From assembly GCA_036278735.1 (NCBI GenBank), contig DASUKM010000014.1, forward strand, positions 50,488 through 114,487: DNA of 64,000 nt, written 5' to 3'. Positions 15,985 through 25,800 of this stretch are shown piece by piece. The DNA is from DASUKM01 sp036278735. Its GTDB lineage: Bacteria > Acidobacteriota > Vicinamibacteria > Vicinamibacterales > 2-12-FULL-66-21. Each line of letters opens with the position of its first letter. The first letter of the stretch is position 1. The position numbers and the translations under genes are program-made. The notes below the pieces were generated by a model. That model worked only from the letters and a program-made list of their open reading frames with translations. It searched no databases and was not told where the DNA came from.

Positions 15985-17346
15985 GATTGGCGCGATCGGC
16001 GCCGCCGGCGGCGCGCCGCGATCGCGCTGCTGCTCGCCGCCACGCTCGGGCTCGCGGGCTGCGGCAAGAAGGGGCCGCCGCGCGCGCCGCTGCGGCTCGT
16101 GCCCGAAGCGCCGGCGGACGTGTCGGCGCGGCGGATCGGCGATCGGGTGTACTTGCGCTTCAGGATTCCGGCGAAGAACGCCGGCGCGCCGGGGGCGGCC
16201 GCAATCGATCGCGTCGACGTCTACGCGGTGACGGTCGCCCCGGGCGGGGGAACGCCGCCGAACGGTGTGCTGTACGACCGCGCCCACCGCGTCGGTTCCA
16301 TTGCGGTGAAGCCGGCGCCCGAAGCCGGCGCCCCGACCGAACCCGCGGCGGGCGAACCCCCCGACACGCGCCCGGCGCCCGGCGACACGACGAGCTTCGC
16401 GGAGGAGTTGACCCCCGCCGTGCTCGAGCCGATCGCCCTGCCGAAAACGTCTCAGGGCGCACCGGCCGCGGCGACGAGCCCGGCCGCGCCGCCGGCCGCT
16501 GCATCGGGCACACAGACGACGGCGCCGGCCTCCGCCACGCCGCCGGCCTCCGCGACCGCGCCGGCCTCCGCCACGCCGCCGGCCTCCGCGACCACACCCG
16601 CGTCCCCCACCGCCTCGCCCTCGCCACAGACGCCCGCGCCGCCGGCCGCGCCGACGCCTGGCGTGCTGACGCGCGTCTACGTCATTCGCGGCGAGGCGCA
16701 CGGCCGTCCCGGGACAGCCTCGGCGCGGATCCTCCTGCCGCTGACGGCTCCGCCAGGGGCGCCGACAGCGCTCGACGCGGGATTCACCGAGCGCGCGGTC
16801 ACGCTGAAGTGGCAGGCGCCGAAAGCGCAGACGGGCGTGGCGTTCGCCTATAACGTCTATCCCGCCAGCGCGCGCGCGTCCGCGACGGAGGCACCGGTGC
16901 CCATCAACCCCGCGCCGCTGACGGCGACGAGCTTCGCTCACACCGGGGCGCCCATCGGGCAGGAACAATGCTTTGTCGTGCGCGCGGTGGTGTCGCAGCC
17001 GCCGGTGACGCTCGAGGGGAGCCCCTCCGATCCGGCGTGCGTCACGCCGCGTGATATCTTCCCACCGGCGGCGCCCAAAGGGCTCAGCACCGTCGCGGGG
17101 CCGGGCGCCATCAACTTGATCTGGGACGCCAATGTCGAACCGGATCTCGGCGGCTACATCGTGCTGCGCGGCGAGGCGGGCGGGGCGCTGCAGCCGCTGA
17201 CGCCGTCGCCGATCCGCGAGACGACCTATCGCGACGCGGCGGTGACGCCCGGGAACCGGTACGTGTACGCAATCGTCGCCGTCGACCGCGCCAGTCCGCC
17301 GAACCGCAGCGCGCCGTCGGCCCGAGTGGAAGAGACCGCACGATGA
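15958..17346 (+). CDS. Lipoprotein with Pro/Ala-rich linker and fibronectin type III-like domains
   Basis: The protein has 462 residues from GTG 15958, which has AGGAG three bases upstream. ATG 15910 and TTG 15871 (overlapping the hslU stop) are alternatives. A six-Arg n-region and hydrophobic core lead to the lipobox LAGC, followed by GKKGPPRAP. A first beta domain is followed by a low-complexity linker with repeats of PASAT (about 195-245), then two FN3-like domains (PGAPTALDAGFTERAVTLKW and PAAPKGLSTVAGPGAINLIW). It is probably an envelope-anchored binding or scaffold protein, with partner unknown. The stop overlaps the next gene by ATGA. The start is uncertain because hairpin repeats invade it. 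Confidence 0.7.
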   Translation: MWVSPSWADDWRDRRRRRRAAIALLLAATLGLAGCGKKGPPRAPLRLVPEAPADVSARRIGDRVYLRFRIPAKNAGAPGAAAIDRVDVYAVTVAPGGGTPPNGVLYDRAHRVGSIAVKPAPEAGAPTEPAAGEPPDTRPAPGDTTSFAEELTPAVLEPIALPKTSQGAPAAATSPAAPPAAASGTQTTAPASATPPASATAPASATPPASATTPASPTASPSPQTPAPPAAPTPGVLTRVYVIRGEAHGRPGTASARILLPLTAPPGAPTALDAGFTERAVTLKWQAPKAQTGVAFAYNVYPASARASATEAPVPINPAPLTATSFAHTGAPIGQEQCFVVRAVVSQPPVTLEGSPSDPACVTPRDIFPPAAPKGLSTVAGPGAINLIWDANVEPDLGGYIVLRGEAGGALQPLTPSPIRETTYRDAAVTPGNRYVYAIVAVDRASPPNRSAPSARVEETAR

Positions 17347-18113
17347 AGAGGTTCTATCGAGTCGACGACCACGGCCAGCCGCGGCACGCCGTCGAGGAAG
17401 ACGGCCGCTGGCGGCGCGTCGAGGGGGATCTGTTCGGACGCTGGCAGGCCGGTGCGGAAATTCCCCCGCTGCAGGCCGTCACGCTGCCGCCGGTCCTGCC
17501 GTCCAAGATCGTCGCGATCGGCCTCAACTACAAGGATCACGCGGCGGAGCAGGGAAAGCCGCTGCCGGCCGTGCCGATGATCTTCCTCAAGCCGTCGACG
17601 GCGGTGATCGGACCCGGCGCGCCGATCGTGCTGCCGGCCGGCGCCGGACGCGTGGATCACGAAGCGGAAGTCGGGGTGGTGATCGGCCGCCGCGCGCGCC
17701 TCGTCCGCGAGGCGGACGCCGCCGGCTACGTGCTCGGCTTCACCTGCGTGAACGACGTCACCGCGCGCGAGCTGCAGGCGAAGGACGTCCAGTACACGCG
17801 CGCGAAAGGATTCGACACGTTCGCGCCGGTCGGCCCCTGCATCGCGGCCGGGCTCGATTATCACGCGCCCGAGGGGATCGCGGTCGAAGGCTGGGTGAAC
17901 GGGGAGCGGCGGCAGGCCTCGTCGACGGCCAGGCTCATTTTCCCGATCGATCGGCTCATCGCGTTCGTCAGCTCCGTCATGACGCTGCTGCCCGGGGACA
18001 TCATCAGCACGGGGACGCCGGCGGGCATCGGACGGCTCGCGGCGGGCGACCGCGTGATGGTGAAGGTGGCGGGGGTCGGCGAGCTGACGAACCCGGTCGA
18101 GGCGGCGCCATAA
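17343..18113 (+). CDS. Fumarylacetoacetate hydrolase family protein
   Basis: The protein has 256 residues. The FAH fold is shown by KIVAIGLNYKDHAAE, PMIFLKPSTAVIGPG, the metal-binding acidic residues in HEAEVGVVIG, NDVTARELQAKD, KGFDTFAPVGPCI and the C-terminal DIISTGTPAGIG. Members hydrolyse, isomerise or decarboxylate 2-oxo acids using a divalent metal, and the exact substrate cannot be read from sequence. It is cotranscribed with the lipoprotein before it (ATGA overlap) and followed after 17 bases by a transaldolase. Confidence 0.88.
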   Translation: MKRFYRVDDHGQPRHAVEEDGRWRRVEGDLFGRWQAGAEIPPLQAVTLPPVLPSKIVAIGLNYKDHAAEQGKPLPAVPMIFLKPSTAVIGPGAPIVLPAGAGRVDHEAEVGVVIGRRARLVREADAAGYVLGFTCVNDVTARELQAKDVQYTRAKGFDTFAPVGPCIAAGLDYHAPEGIAVEGWVNGERRQASSTARLIFPIDRLIAFVSSVMTLLPGDIISTGTPAGIGRLAAGDRVMVKVAGVGELTNPVEAAP

Positions 18114-18130
18114 ATAGACGAGGGACGGCC

Positions 18131-18793
18131 ATGAAACTTTTCATCGACAGCGGCAATCTGAAGGACATCGAAGCGCTCGTTCCGCTCGGCATCATCGACG
18201 GAATTACCACCAACCCGTCGCTGCTCGCGAAGGCCGGCGGCGACTCGCGGCAGTTGCTGAAGAAGATCTGCCAGACCGTGCAGGGACCGACGAGCGCCGA
18301 AGTGGTGGCGACCGACGCCGAGAGCATGATCCGCGAAGGACGCGACCTGGCGACGATCGACAAGCACATCGTCGTCAAGGTGCCGTTCACGCGCGAGGGG
18401 GTCAAGGCGTGCAAGGCGCTCAGTTCCGAGGGGATCCGCGTGAACGTCACGCTGATTTTCTCGCCCACGCAGGCGCTGCTCGCCGCGAAGGTCGGGGCCA
18501 CCTACGTGAGCCCGTTCGTCGGACGTCTCGACGACATCGCGACCTCCGGGATGCACCTCATCGAAGAGATCGTCGAGATCTTCGAAAACTACGAGTTCCC
18601 GACCGAGGTCCTGGTGGCCAGCGTGCGGCATCCGCTGCACGTCGTGGAGGCGGCCCGGATGGGGGCGGACATCTGCACCTGCCCGCCGGCCGTGATCGAG
18701 TCGCTGTTCAACCATCCGCTCACCGACATCGGCCTGCAGAAGTTCCTGAGCGACTGGGAGAAGGCGCAGGCGCAGGCCGCGGCGGCCCGGTAG
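18131..18793 (+). CDS. Transaldolase / fructose-6-phosphate aldolase-type (short, TalC/FSA subfamily)
   Basis: The protein has 220 residues, the size of the short FSA/TalC group rather than the 320-residue TalA/B group. MKLFIDSGNLKDIEAL, GITTNPSLLAK, the Schiff-base lysine in IVVKVPFT (near 84), NVTLIFSPTQALLAAKVGATYVSPFVGRLDD and the C-terminal HPLTDIGLQKFLSDW are all conserved. It acts in the cytoplasm on sugar phosphates, either transferring or cleaving dihydroxyacetone units. It precedes the carboxylase gene by four bases. Confidence 0.93.
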   Translation: MKLFIDSGNLKDIEALVPLGIIDGITTNPSLLAKAGGDSRQLLKKICQTVQGPTSAEVVATDAESMIREGRDLATIDKHIVVKVPFTREGVKACKALSSEGIRVNVTLIFSPTQALLAAKVGATYVSPFVGRLDDIATSGMHLIEEIVEIFENYEFPTEVLVASVRHPLHVVEAARMGADICTCPPAVIESLFNHPLTDIGLQKFLSDWEKAQAQAAAAR

Positions 18794-18797
18794 GCGC

Positions 18798-20339
18798 ATG
18801 GATCCGATCGAACACCTCGAGGCGCTCGAGCGCCGCGCGGAGCAGGGAGGCGGCGAGGAGCGGCAGCGGCGCCAGCACGCGGCGGGCAAGCTGACCGCGC
18901 GCGAGCGCATCGACCTGCTCTTCGACCCCGGCTCGTTCCTCGAGATCGACAAGCTCGTCACGCACCGCTGTCTCGATTTCGGCATGGACGCCCAGCTCGT
19001 GCCGGGAGACGGCGTGGTGGCGGGCGCCGGGCGGATCGACGGCCGGCCGGTGTACGCCTTCGCGCAGGATTTCACCGTCTTCGGGGGATCGCTGTCGGAA
19101 ACGAACGCCGCCAAGATCGTCAAGATCATGGATCTGGCGATGAAGATGGGGGCGCCGGTCGTCGGACTCAACGACTCGGGCGGCGCGCGCATCCAGGAAG
19201 GGGTGCTGTCGCTCGGCGGCTACGCCGACATCTTCCTGCGCAACACGCTCGCCTCGGGGGTCGTGCCGCAGATTTCCGCGATCATGGGCCCGTGCGCCGG
19301 CGGCGCGGTCTACTCGCCGGCGATCACCGACTTCACGGTCATGGTCGAGGGGACGAGCTACATGTTCATCACCGGGCCCGACGTGATCAAGATGGTGACG
19401 CACGAGGAGGTGACCAAGGAACAGCTCGGCGGCGCCACGACCCACAATGCGACGAGCGGCGTCGCGCATTTCGCGGTCGCCGACGACCGCGAGTGCCTGC
19501 GGCTCGTGCGCGATCTGCTGAGCTATCTGCCGGGCAACAACGTCGACGATCCCCCGCGGCGCGATCCCTCCGATCCGATCGATCGCGAAGACGAAGCGCT
19601 CGATCGCCTCGTGCCGCCGTCTCCCTCGCAGCCGTACGACATCCTCGATCTCATCCACGCCATCGCCGACGACGGGACGTTTCTGGAAGTGCATCGGCAG
19701 TTCGCGAAGAACATCGTCGTGGGCTTCGCGAGGCTCGGCGGCCGGCCGGTCGGCATCGTCGCGAACCAGCCGGCGCACCTGGCGGGGACGCTCGACATCG
19801 ATGTGTCGGTCAAGGGGGCGCGCTTCGTGCGCTTCTGCGACGCGTTCAACGTGCCGCTCGTGACCTTCGAAGACGTGCCCGGCTTCCTGCCCGGCACGCG
19901 GCAGGAGTACGGCGGGATCATCCGGGAAGGCGCGAAGCTGCTGTTCGCGTTTGCCGAAGCGACGGTGCCGAAGATGACGGTCATCACGCGCAAGGCGTAC
20001 GGGGGCGCCTACTGCGTGATGTCGAGCAAGCACATCCGGACCGACGTCAACTTCGCGTGGCCGACCGCCGAAATCGCGGTGATGGGGCCGGAGGCGGCGG
20101 TGAATATCCTGTACAAGCGCGAGCTGGAAAAGGCGGCGGATCCCGCCGCGGCGCGCGCGGCCCGCGTCGTCGAGTTCCGCGACAAGTTCGCGAGTCCGTA
20201 CGTCGCGGCCGGCCGCGGCTTCATCGACGAAGTGATCCGCCCGCGCCAGACCCGCCCGCGGCTGATCGCCGCGCTGGCGGGCCTCGACACGAAGCGCGAC
20301 AGGAATCCGCCGAAGAAGCACGGGAATATTCCGTTGTAA
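18798..20339 (+). CDS. pccB: Acyl-CoA carboxylase carboxyltransferase subunit (propionyl-CoA carboxylase beta type)
   Basis: The protein has 513 residues with two crotonase-like halves. Key stretches are AAGKLTARERIDLLFDPGSF, VYAFAQDFTVFGGSL, NDSGGARIQEGV, the oxyanion GPCAGGAVYSPAITDF, and in the second half FEDVPGFLPGTRQEYGGIIREGAKLLFAFAEATVPK and TRKAYGGAYCVM. It transfers CO2 from carboxybiotin to propionyl- or a similar acyl-CoA. Partners are the biotin carboxylase (20729) and carrier protein (22272) downstream. The three form one enzyme, although a 390-base gap with a relic separates them. Confidence 0.93.
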   Translation: MDPIEHLEALERRAEQGGGEERQRRQHAAGKLTARERIDLLFDPGSFLEIDKLVTHRCLDFGMDAQLVPGDGVVAGAGRIDGRPVYAFAQDFTVFGGSLSETNAAKIVKIMDLAMKMGAPVVGLNDSGGARIQEGVLSLGGYADIFLRNTLASGVVPQISAIMGPCAGGAVYSPAITDFTVMVEGTSYMFITGPDVIKMVTHEEVTKEQLGGATTHNATSGVAHFAVADDRECLRLVRDLLSYLPGNNVDDPPRRDPSDPIDREDEALDRLVPPSPSQPYDILDLIHAIADDGTFLEVHRQFAKNIVVGFARLGGRPVGIVANQPAHLAGTLDIDVSVKGARFVRFCDAFNVPLVTFEDVPGFLPGTRQEYGGIIREGAKLLFAFAEATVPKMTVITRKAYGGAYCVMSSKHIRTDVNFAWPTAEIAVMGPEAAVNILYKRELEKAADPAAARAARVVEFRDKFASPYVAAGRGFIDEVIRPRQTRPRLIAALAGLDTKRDRNPPKKHGNIPL

Positions 20340-20340
20340 G

Positions 20341-20365
20341 AGGGTTCAGGGTTCGGGGTTCCGGG
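20341..20365. repeat. Heptamer array (GGGTTCA-type)
   Basis: About 3.5 units of GGGTTCA, GGGTTCG and GGGTTCC directly after the carboxyltransferase stop codon. The reverse-complement version of the array lies at 20610-20690, so the relic between them is bracketed by inverted arrays. Confidence 0.8.
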
Positions 20366-20394
20366 CTGAAGGCTTCCATCGATTCAGGCCGAAA

Positions 20395-20580
20395 GACAAC
20401 GCGGGATTCGTGCGCATCGCTCTGGGATCGCTCGGCGAGACGATGAATCATCTGCGCCACGCGAGGAAGCAGCGCTACATCACGGACGATGAGGTCTTTG
20501 AGATGACGCGGCTGGCGGATCGCGCGCATCGCGCTACCGTAGGGTGGGTGACGTACCTGGACTCGTGCGACCCAAGCGGG
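20395..20580 (+). pseudogene. Relic of a four-helix-bundle (23S rRNA intervening sequence-type) protein gene
   Basis: A reading frame starting at DNAGFVRIALGSLGETMNHL and continuing LRHARKQRYITDDEVFEM resembles the C-terminal half of the small four-helix-bundle family, whose members carry a FxxIAxGSxxExxxxL core followed by a GYI/GYL helix. The first two helices and any proper start are missing, and the frame runs on into repeat sequence. It is therefore read as a 5'-truncated, non-functional copy. Confidence 0.55.
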
Positions 20581-20609
20581 CCGCAAACGCCGAGACGACG
20601 CGACCGGAA

Positions 20610-20690
20610 GCCTGAACCCCGAACCCGACCCGGAACCCTGAACTCCGAACCCGGCCCGGAACCCTGAACTCCGAACCCTGAACCCGCTCC
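20610..20690. repeat. Heptamer array (CCTGAAC / CCGAACC type)
   Basis: About 11 units of CCTGAAC, CCGGAAC and CCGAACC, the inverted form of the array at 20341-20365. It ends about 40 bases before the biotin carboxylase start codon, so any promoter of that gene would have to lie very close to it or within the repeat. Confidence 0.8.
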
Positions 20691-20728
20691 GTCCCCCGCC
20701 CCCCGCACTCCGCTAGAATACAAAGAAC

Positions 20729-22240
20729 GTGAAACTCCTCATCGCGAACCGCGGGGAGATCGCCGTGCGCATCATGCGCGCATGCCGGGAACTCGGGCTC
20801 GCGACCGTCGCGGTGTATTCCGACTGCGATCGCGGCGCGCGCCACGTCCGCGAGGCCGATCAGGCCGTGCCGATCGGCCCGAGCCCCGCCGTCGAAAGCT
20901 ACCTGCGGATCGATCGCCTGATCGACGCGGCCCGACAGACCGGCGCGGACGCCGTGCATCCCGGGTACGGCTTCCTGGCCGAGAACGCGGCGTTCGCGCG
21001 CGCGTGCCGGGATGCGGGCCTGACGTTCATCGGCCCGTCCCCCGCCGCCATCGAGCTGATGGGGAGCAAGACCGCCGCGCGCGACGCGGCGCAGCGCGCC
21101 GGCGTCCCGGTCGTCCCGGGCACCGCCGCCCCGTTTGCAGCCGACGCGAGCGAGGAGGCGATCGCCGCCGAAGCCTCGCGAATCGGGTACCCGCTGATGG
21201 TGAAAGCGGTCGCCGGCGGCGGCGGCAAGGGGATGCGCGAGGTCGAGCATCCCGCAGCGCTGCTCGCCGCGGTGCGCACCGCGCGATCCGAAGCGGGCTC
21301 CGCGTTCGGCGACACGAGCGTCTACCTCGAGCGACGCCTGACGCGTCCCCGTCACATCGAGATTCAGCTGCTGGGCGACGAGCACGGCGCGGTGCTGCCG
21401 TTCGTGGAGCGCGAGTGTTCCATTCAGCGCCGGCATCAGAAAGTGGTCGAGGAGTCGCCCTCGACGGTGGTCACCCCGCCGCTGCGCCGCAGGATGGCGG
21501 AGGCCGCCGCCGCCGTCGCCCGAAGCGTCGGGTATACGAACGCCGGCACGATCGAATTCCTTCTGGACGAGGAGGGCGCCTTCTATTTCCTCGAGATGAA
21601 CACGCGCCTGCAGGTCGAACACCCGGTCACCGAAATGGTGACGAGCATCGACCTCGTGCACTGGCAGATTCGTATCGCGCGCGGCGAGCCGCTGACGATC
21701 GACCCGGCGCGCGCGCTCACGCCCGTCGGCCACGCGATCGAGTGCCGGATCTACGCGGAAGATCCCGACCTGGGCTTCCTGCCCTCGCCGGGGCTGATTC
21801 GCGGCGTGCGGGCGGCGAGCGGTCCAGGCGTCCGCAACGACGGCGGCGTGGCGGCCGGGTATACCGTGCCGGTGTTCTACGACTCGATGATCGCGAAGCT
21901 CATCGCGTGGGCCGACAATCGGCCCGACGCCATCGCGCGGCTGTCGCGCGCGCTGCGCGAGTACGATGTGCTCGGGATCCGCACCACGATTCCGTTCTTC
22001 CTCTGGCTCACCCGACAGCCCGCGTTTCTCGAGGGGCGGTTCGACACCACATATCTGGACCGGCTGCTCGCGGCGCGCCAGGGGCTCTCGTTCAACGAAC
22101 TGGACGCACGCGACGAAGAGCGGCTCGTGATCGCGGCGGCGCTCGACGCCTGGTTCCGCGCCAGCGCGGCCGCCGCCCCCTCCGGCGCCACGACCCGGGG
22201 CGGCTGGAAGACGGCCGGGCGCCTCGAGGCGATCCAATGA
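20729..22240 (+). CDS. accC: Biotin carboxylase subunit of acyl-CoA carboxylase
   Basis: The protein has 503 residues. It has an N-terminal Rossmann-like domain (KLLIANRGEIAVRIMRACRELG), an ATP-grasp domain with the glycine loop KAVAGGGGKGMREV, CSIQRRHQKVVEESPS, and the metal-binding EMNTRLQVEHPVTEMVT, then the C-terminal biotin carboxylase domain (ECRIYAEDPDLGFLPSPG). It carboxylates the biotin on the carrier protein using ATP and bicarbonate. It is about 50 residues longer than typical AccC but has no fused carrier domain, since the carrier is a separate gene 31 bases downstream. Confidence 0.95.
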   Translation: MKLLIANRGEIAVRIMRACRELGLATVAVYSDCDRGARHVREADQAVPIGPSPAVESYLRIDRLIDAARQTGADAVHPGYGFLAENAAFARACRDAGLTFIGPSPAAIELMGSKTAARDAAQRAGVPVVPGTAAPFAADASEEAIAAEASRIGYPLMVKAVAGGGGKGMREVEHPAALLAAVRTARSEAGSAFGDTSVYLERRLTRPRHIEIQLLGDEHGAVLPFVERECSIQRRHQKVVEESPSTVVTPPLRRRMAEAAAAVARSVGYTNAGTIEFLLDEEGAFYFLEMNTRLQVEHPVTEMVTSIDLVHWQIRIARGEPLTIDPARALTPVGHAIECRIYAEDPDLGFLPSPGLIRGVRAASGPGVRNDGGVAAGYTVPVFYDSMIAKLIAWADNRPDAIARLSRALREYDVLGIRTTIPFFLWLTRQPAFLEGRFDTTYLDRLLAARQGLSFNELDARDEERLVIAAALDAWFRASAAAAPSGATTRGGWKTAGRLEAIQ

Positions 22241-22271
22241 GCCCGCGGACCCGAACGGCTGCCCGCGGCGC

Positions 22272-22790
22272 ATGACCTTCGAAGTCGAGCTGAACGGACG
22301 CACGCGGACGGTGGCGGTCGAACGCGCGGGGAGCGCGGCCGGGCGCTTTCGCGTGACGGTCGACGGCGTCGCATGGCTCGTCGACGCCGAGCGCGTGGGG
22401 GAATTCGGCGTGTCGCTGCTGTTCCCGGACACCGCCGATTCGGGCGGCACGGCGCACTTCGTGCCCGGCCCCTCGCGCGGCGAACGTCTCGCGCATCTCG
22501 GCGGCCGTGCCGTGCCCGTCGGCGTCGATGGCCGGCGCACCCCCCGCGGCGGCGAGGCGGCGGGGGCCGCGCAGGGGGAGCAGGCGATTGCCGCGCCCAT
22601 GCCCGGCCGGGTCGTCCGGGTGCTGGTCGCCCCCGGCGACACGGTGCAGGCGCGCCAGGGGCTCGTCGTCGTCGAGGCGATGAAGATGGAGAATGAGCTG
22701 CGAGCGCCGAGGGCCGGGCGCGTGAAGGACGTGATGGTGACGCCGGGCACGTCCGTCGACGCCGGCCGTGTGCTCGTGATTGTCGAATAA
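22272..22790 (+). CDS. Biotin carboxyl carrier protein of acyl-CoA carboxylase
   Basis: The protein has 172 residues. The C-terminal half is a biotinyl domain with the target lysine in VEAMKMENEL (Lys138), flanked by IAAPMPGRVVRVLVAPGDTVQ and VVVEA. The N-terminal 75 residues form a small beta region (FEVELNGRTRTVAVERAG) like the linker found in PccA-type enzymes, which suggests it came from a split alpha chain. It works with the biotin carboxylase just upstream and the carboxyltransferase at 18798. Confidence 0.93.
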   Translation: MTFEVELNGRTRTVAVERAGSAAGRFRVTVDGVAWLVDAERVGEFGVSLLFPDTADSGGTAHFVPGPSRGERLAHLGGRAVPVGVDGRRTPRGGEAAGAAQGEQAIAAPMPGRVVRVLVAPGDTVQARQGLVVVEAMKMENELRAPRAGRVKDVMVTPGTSVDAGRVLVIVE

Positions 22791-22819
22791 TGCAGGCCGG
22801 GTCTTCCCGGCGAAGATAG

Positions 22820-22839
22820 GCCGGGTCTCCGGACCCGGC
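22820..22839. terminator. GCCGGGTC hairpin
   Basis: GCCGGGTC, loop TCCG, GACCCGGC makes an eight-pair GC stem 30 bases after the carrier-protein stop. No T-run follows. A second partial copy precedes it. The same stem occurs at 60661-60706 and a related one at 52121-52140, so it is a dispersed repeat that may also end transcription. Confidence 0.55.
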
Positions 22840-22847
22840 GACGCCTC

Positions 22848-25800
22848 GTGACCGAAGAGCAGACCCCTTCAACGGAATCGCAATCGCCCGCCGGGCCGGC
22901 GCCCGTCGACGCGCCGCGCCCGCGACGCCGGCATCCGGCGATCCGGCTGGCGGCGTTGCTCGTGGCGCTCGTCGCGGCGCTGGCCGCCGCGAGCCTGACG
23001 CTGGATCTCGGCCCCGCCCTGCGCGCGCGCGCCGAGCGCGCCGGGTCGAATTACATCGATCGGCCGATGCACATCGGGCACCTCTCGGTGAAGCTGCTCT
23101 CCGGCACGTTCATCGTCCAGGATCTGGTGATCGAGGGGCTGCACCCGACGGATCGGCCGTTCCTGCGCGCGAAGCGGATCGAAGTCCACATGCCCTGGTG
23201 GACCGTGTTCAGCCGCCAGCTCATCATCGAAGGCATCGAGATGAGCGACTGGGACATGGTCGTCGAAACGTTTCCCGATGGCCGGCACAGCTTTCCCCGA
23301 TTCGTGCACCCGTCGACGAAGAAGGGGCCGAAGCGTTTCACGACCACGCTCCACCAGGTGATCGCGCGGCGCGGGCGCTTCACCTTCGACGACCACCACA
23401 CGCCGTGGGGGGTCGTCGCGCCAAACCTCACGGTGACCGTCTATCGCGGCGTGAACGAGTATCGCGGCACCGCGGAGTTCTCGGACGGGTCGGTGGCGAT
23501 CCAGTCGTACCAGCCGTTCCGCGTCGACATGTTCTCGCGCTTCAAGATCGACGGCGGCCAGGTCGTCTTCGATCGGCTGGGGCTGCGCAGCACGGGTGCG
23601 ATTACGAACGTGACGGGCTCGGTCGACCTCGGCCACTGGCCCGAGATGCTCTGGAACGTCCGCTCGCGCGTCGACTTTCCGACGCAGAAGGGCATCTTCT
23701 TCGAGAACGATCGTTTCACGGTCGCCGGCTACGGCGACTTCACGGGCACCTTTCATCTGTACAAAGGGGGCCACGAGCTGAAGGGCACCTTCACGAGTCC
23801 GGAGGCGCACGTCGACGGCTGGCGGTTTCCGGACGTGAAGGGATCGCTGCTGTGGCTGCCGAGCACGTTCGCTGTCACCAACGTGTCGACGGGCCTCTAT
23901 GGCGGGCACGCGGTGTTCAGCTACACGATGGGGCCGTTCGGCCAGGGACGCACGGCGCGCGCCGTCTGGGACACGCGGTACGACGACGTCGATCTGACGG
24001 CGATCACGGATCGGCTGGAGCTGAAGGGCATTCGCCTGGCCGGGCGCGCCCGCGGCCACAACCGCATGGAGTGGCCGCTGGGCCACTTCGGCGAGAAATC
24101 CGCGCAGGGGGACATCACCGTGACGGCGCCGCCGGGGACGTCGCCGCTCGGCCGGGAACTCCCGGCGAACCTCATTGCCCGCGTGGACCAGCTCCCGCCG
24201 GAGGTCGGGCCGTTCAACGCGCACGCGCCGGTCGGACACGTGCCGATTGCCGGGTCGGTCGCCTACGCGCTGGATCCGGAACGCATCACGATTCCGCACG
24301 GCTGGGTCGCGACCGACCGCACGTACGTGGAGTTCAGCGGCGAAACCGCGTGGGGCCGGCAGTCGCATCTGCCGTTTCATGTCACCAGCCTGGACTGGCA
24401 GGAGAGCGATCGTCTGCTGGCCGGCATCATGACGGCCGTCGGCGCGCCGACCGGCGCCGTGCCCGTCGGCGGACGCGGCACGTTCGACGGGACGATGCTG
24501 GAGTCGTTCACGAAGCCGCGGATCGAAGGGCACTTCGAAGCCGACGGCGTGCGCGCGTGGGACGTGCGGTGGGGGCACGCGCGGGCCGACATCGTGATCC
24601 AGAACAGCTACGTGTTCGTGACGAACGGCACGATCGAAGCCGGCGCCTCCCGGATGCTCGCGGACGGCAAGTTCTCGCTCGGCTATCCCCGCCATGACGA
24701 CGGCGAAGAAATCAACGCGACGATCCAGATGTTCCGGCGCCCGCTGGTGGACCTGCGTCATGCCTTCGGCCTGGACGATTACCCCGTCGACGGCACGGCG
24801 TCCGGCGAGTATCACCTGTACGGCAAGTACACGACGCCGTTCGGCTTCGGCCGGCTCGTGATCGACCACGGCACGGCGTGGGGGGAGCCGTTCGACAACG
24901 CCGTCGCCAGCCTGCGATTCGAGGGCACGGGCGTGCGGCTGGACGGCATCACGATCCAGAAGAGCGCCGGCCGCGTGACGGGCGCGGCGTGGGTCGGGTG
25001 GGACGGCACCTATTCGTTCAACGCGGACGCGACGCGGATTCCCGTCGAGTCGCTCGCAACGCTGTCGTTCCCGCGGGCGCCGCTCTCGGGCCTGCTCCAG
25101 TTCACCGCCACCGGCGCCGGCGCGTTCGCCTCGCCGCGCTACGACGTCAAGGTGCGGGTCGACGATCTGTTCGCCGGAGACGAGGGCATCGGCCAGGTGA
25201 CCGGCCGCCTGTCGCTGCGCGGCCAGACGATGACGCTCGAAGTGGAGGCCGCGTCTCCCCGGCTGGCGGTCTCGGGCTCGGGGCGGATCGCGCTCACGCC
25301 CGAGATGGACAGCGAGCTGACGCTGCACTTCTCGCAGACGTCGCTCGACCCCTACGTCCGCTTCTTCCAGCCGAAGCTCTCGCCGTTTACATCGGCGGTC
25401 GCGGACGGGACGGTGCGGGTGGTCGGCGAGCTGGCCGACATGACGCACCTGACGATCGACGCGCGCGTCGATCAGCTGAAGCTGAAGCTGTTCGACTATG
25501 CGGCCCAGAACGACGGCCCGATCGAACTGGCGTTCAACAACGACGTCGTGCGCGTCACGCGCTTCCGTCTGGCCGGCGAAGGCACCGCGCTCGAGCTGGG
25601 GGGGAACATCAATCTTCGCGACGCGAGCATCGCGCTCGACGCGTCGGGGAACGCCAACCTCGGCATCCTCCAGGGCTTTTTCCGCGACATCCGCAGCTCG
25701 GGGCATGCCTCGCTGCACGCCGACGTGCGGGGCCCGCTGGACGCGCCGGTGTTTTCGGGCAACGCGACCATCAGCGACGGACGCATCCGCTACGTCGCGC

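Noticed and set aside
20410..20667. Full 85-residue hypothetical protein
   Set aside because: Only the first 57 residues have gene-like character and match the second half of a known small family. The end is translated repeat sequence.
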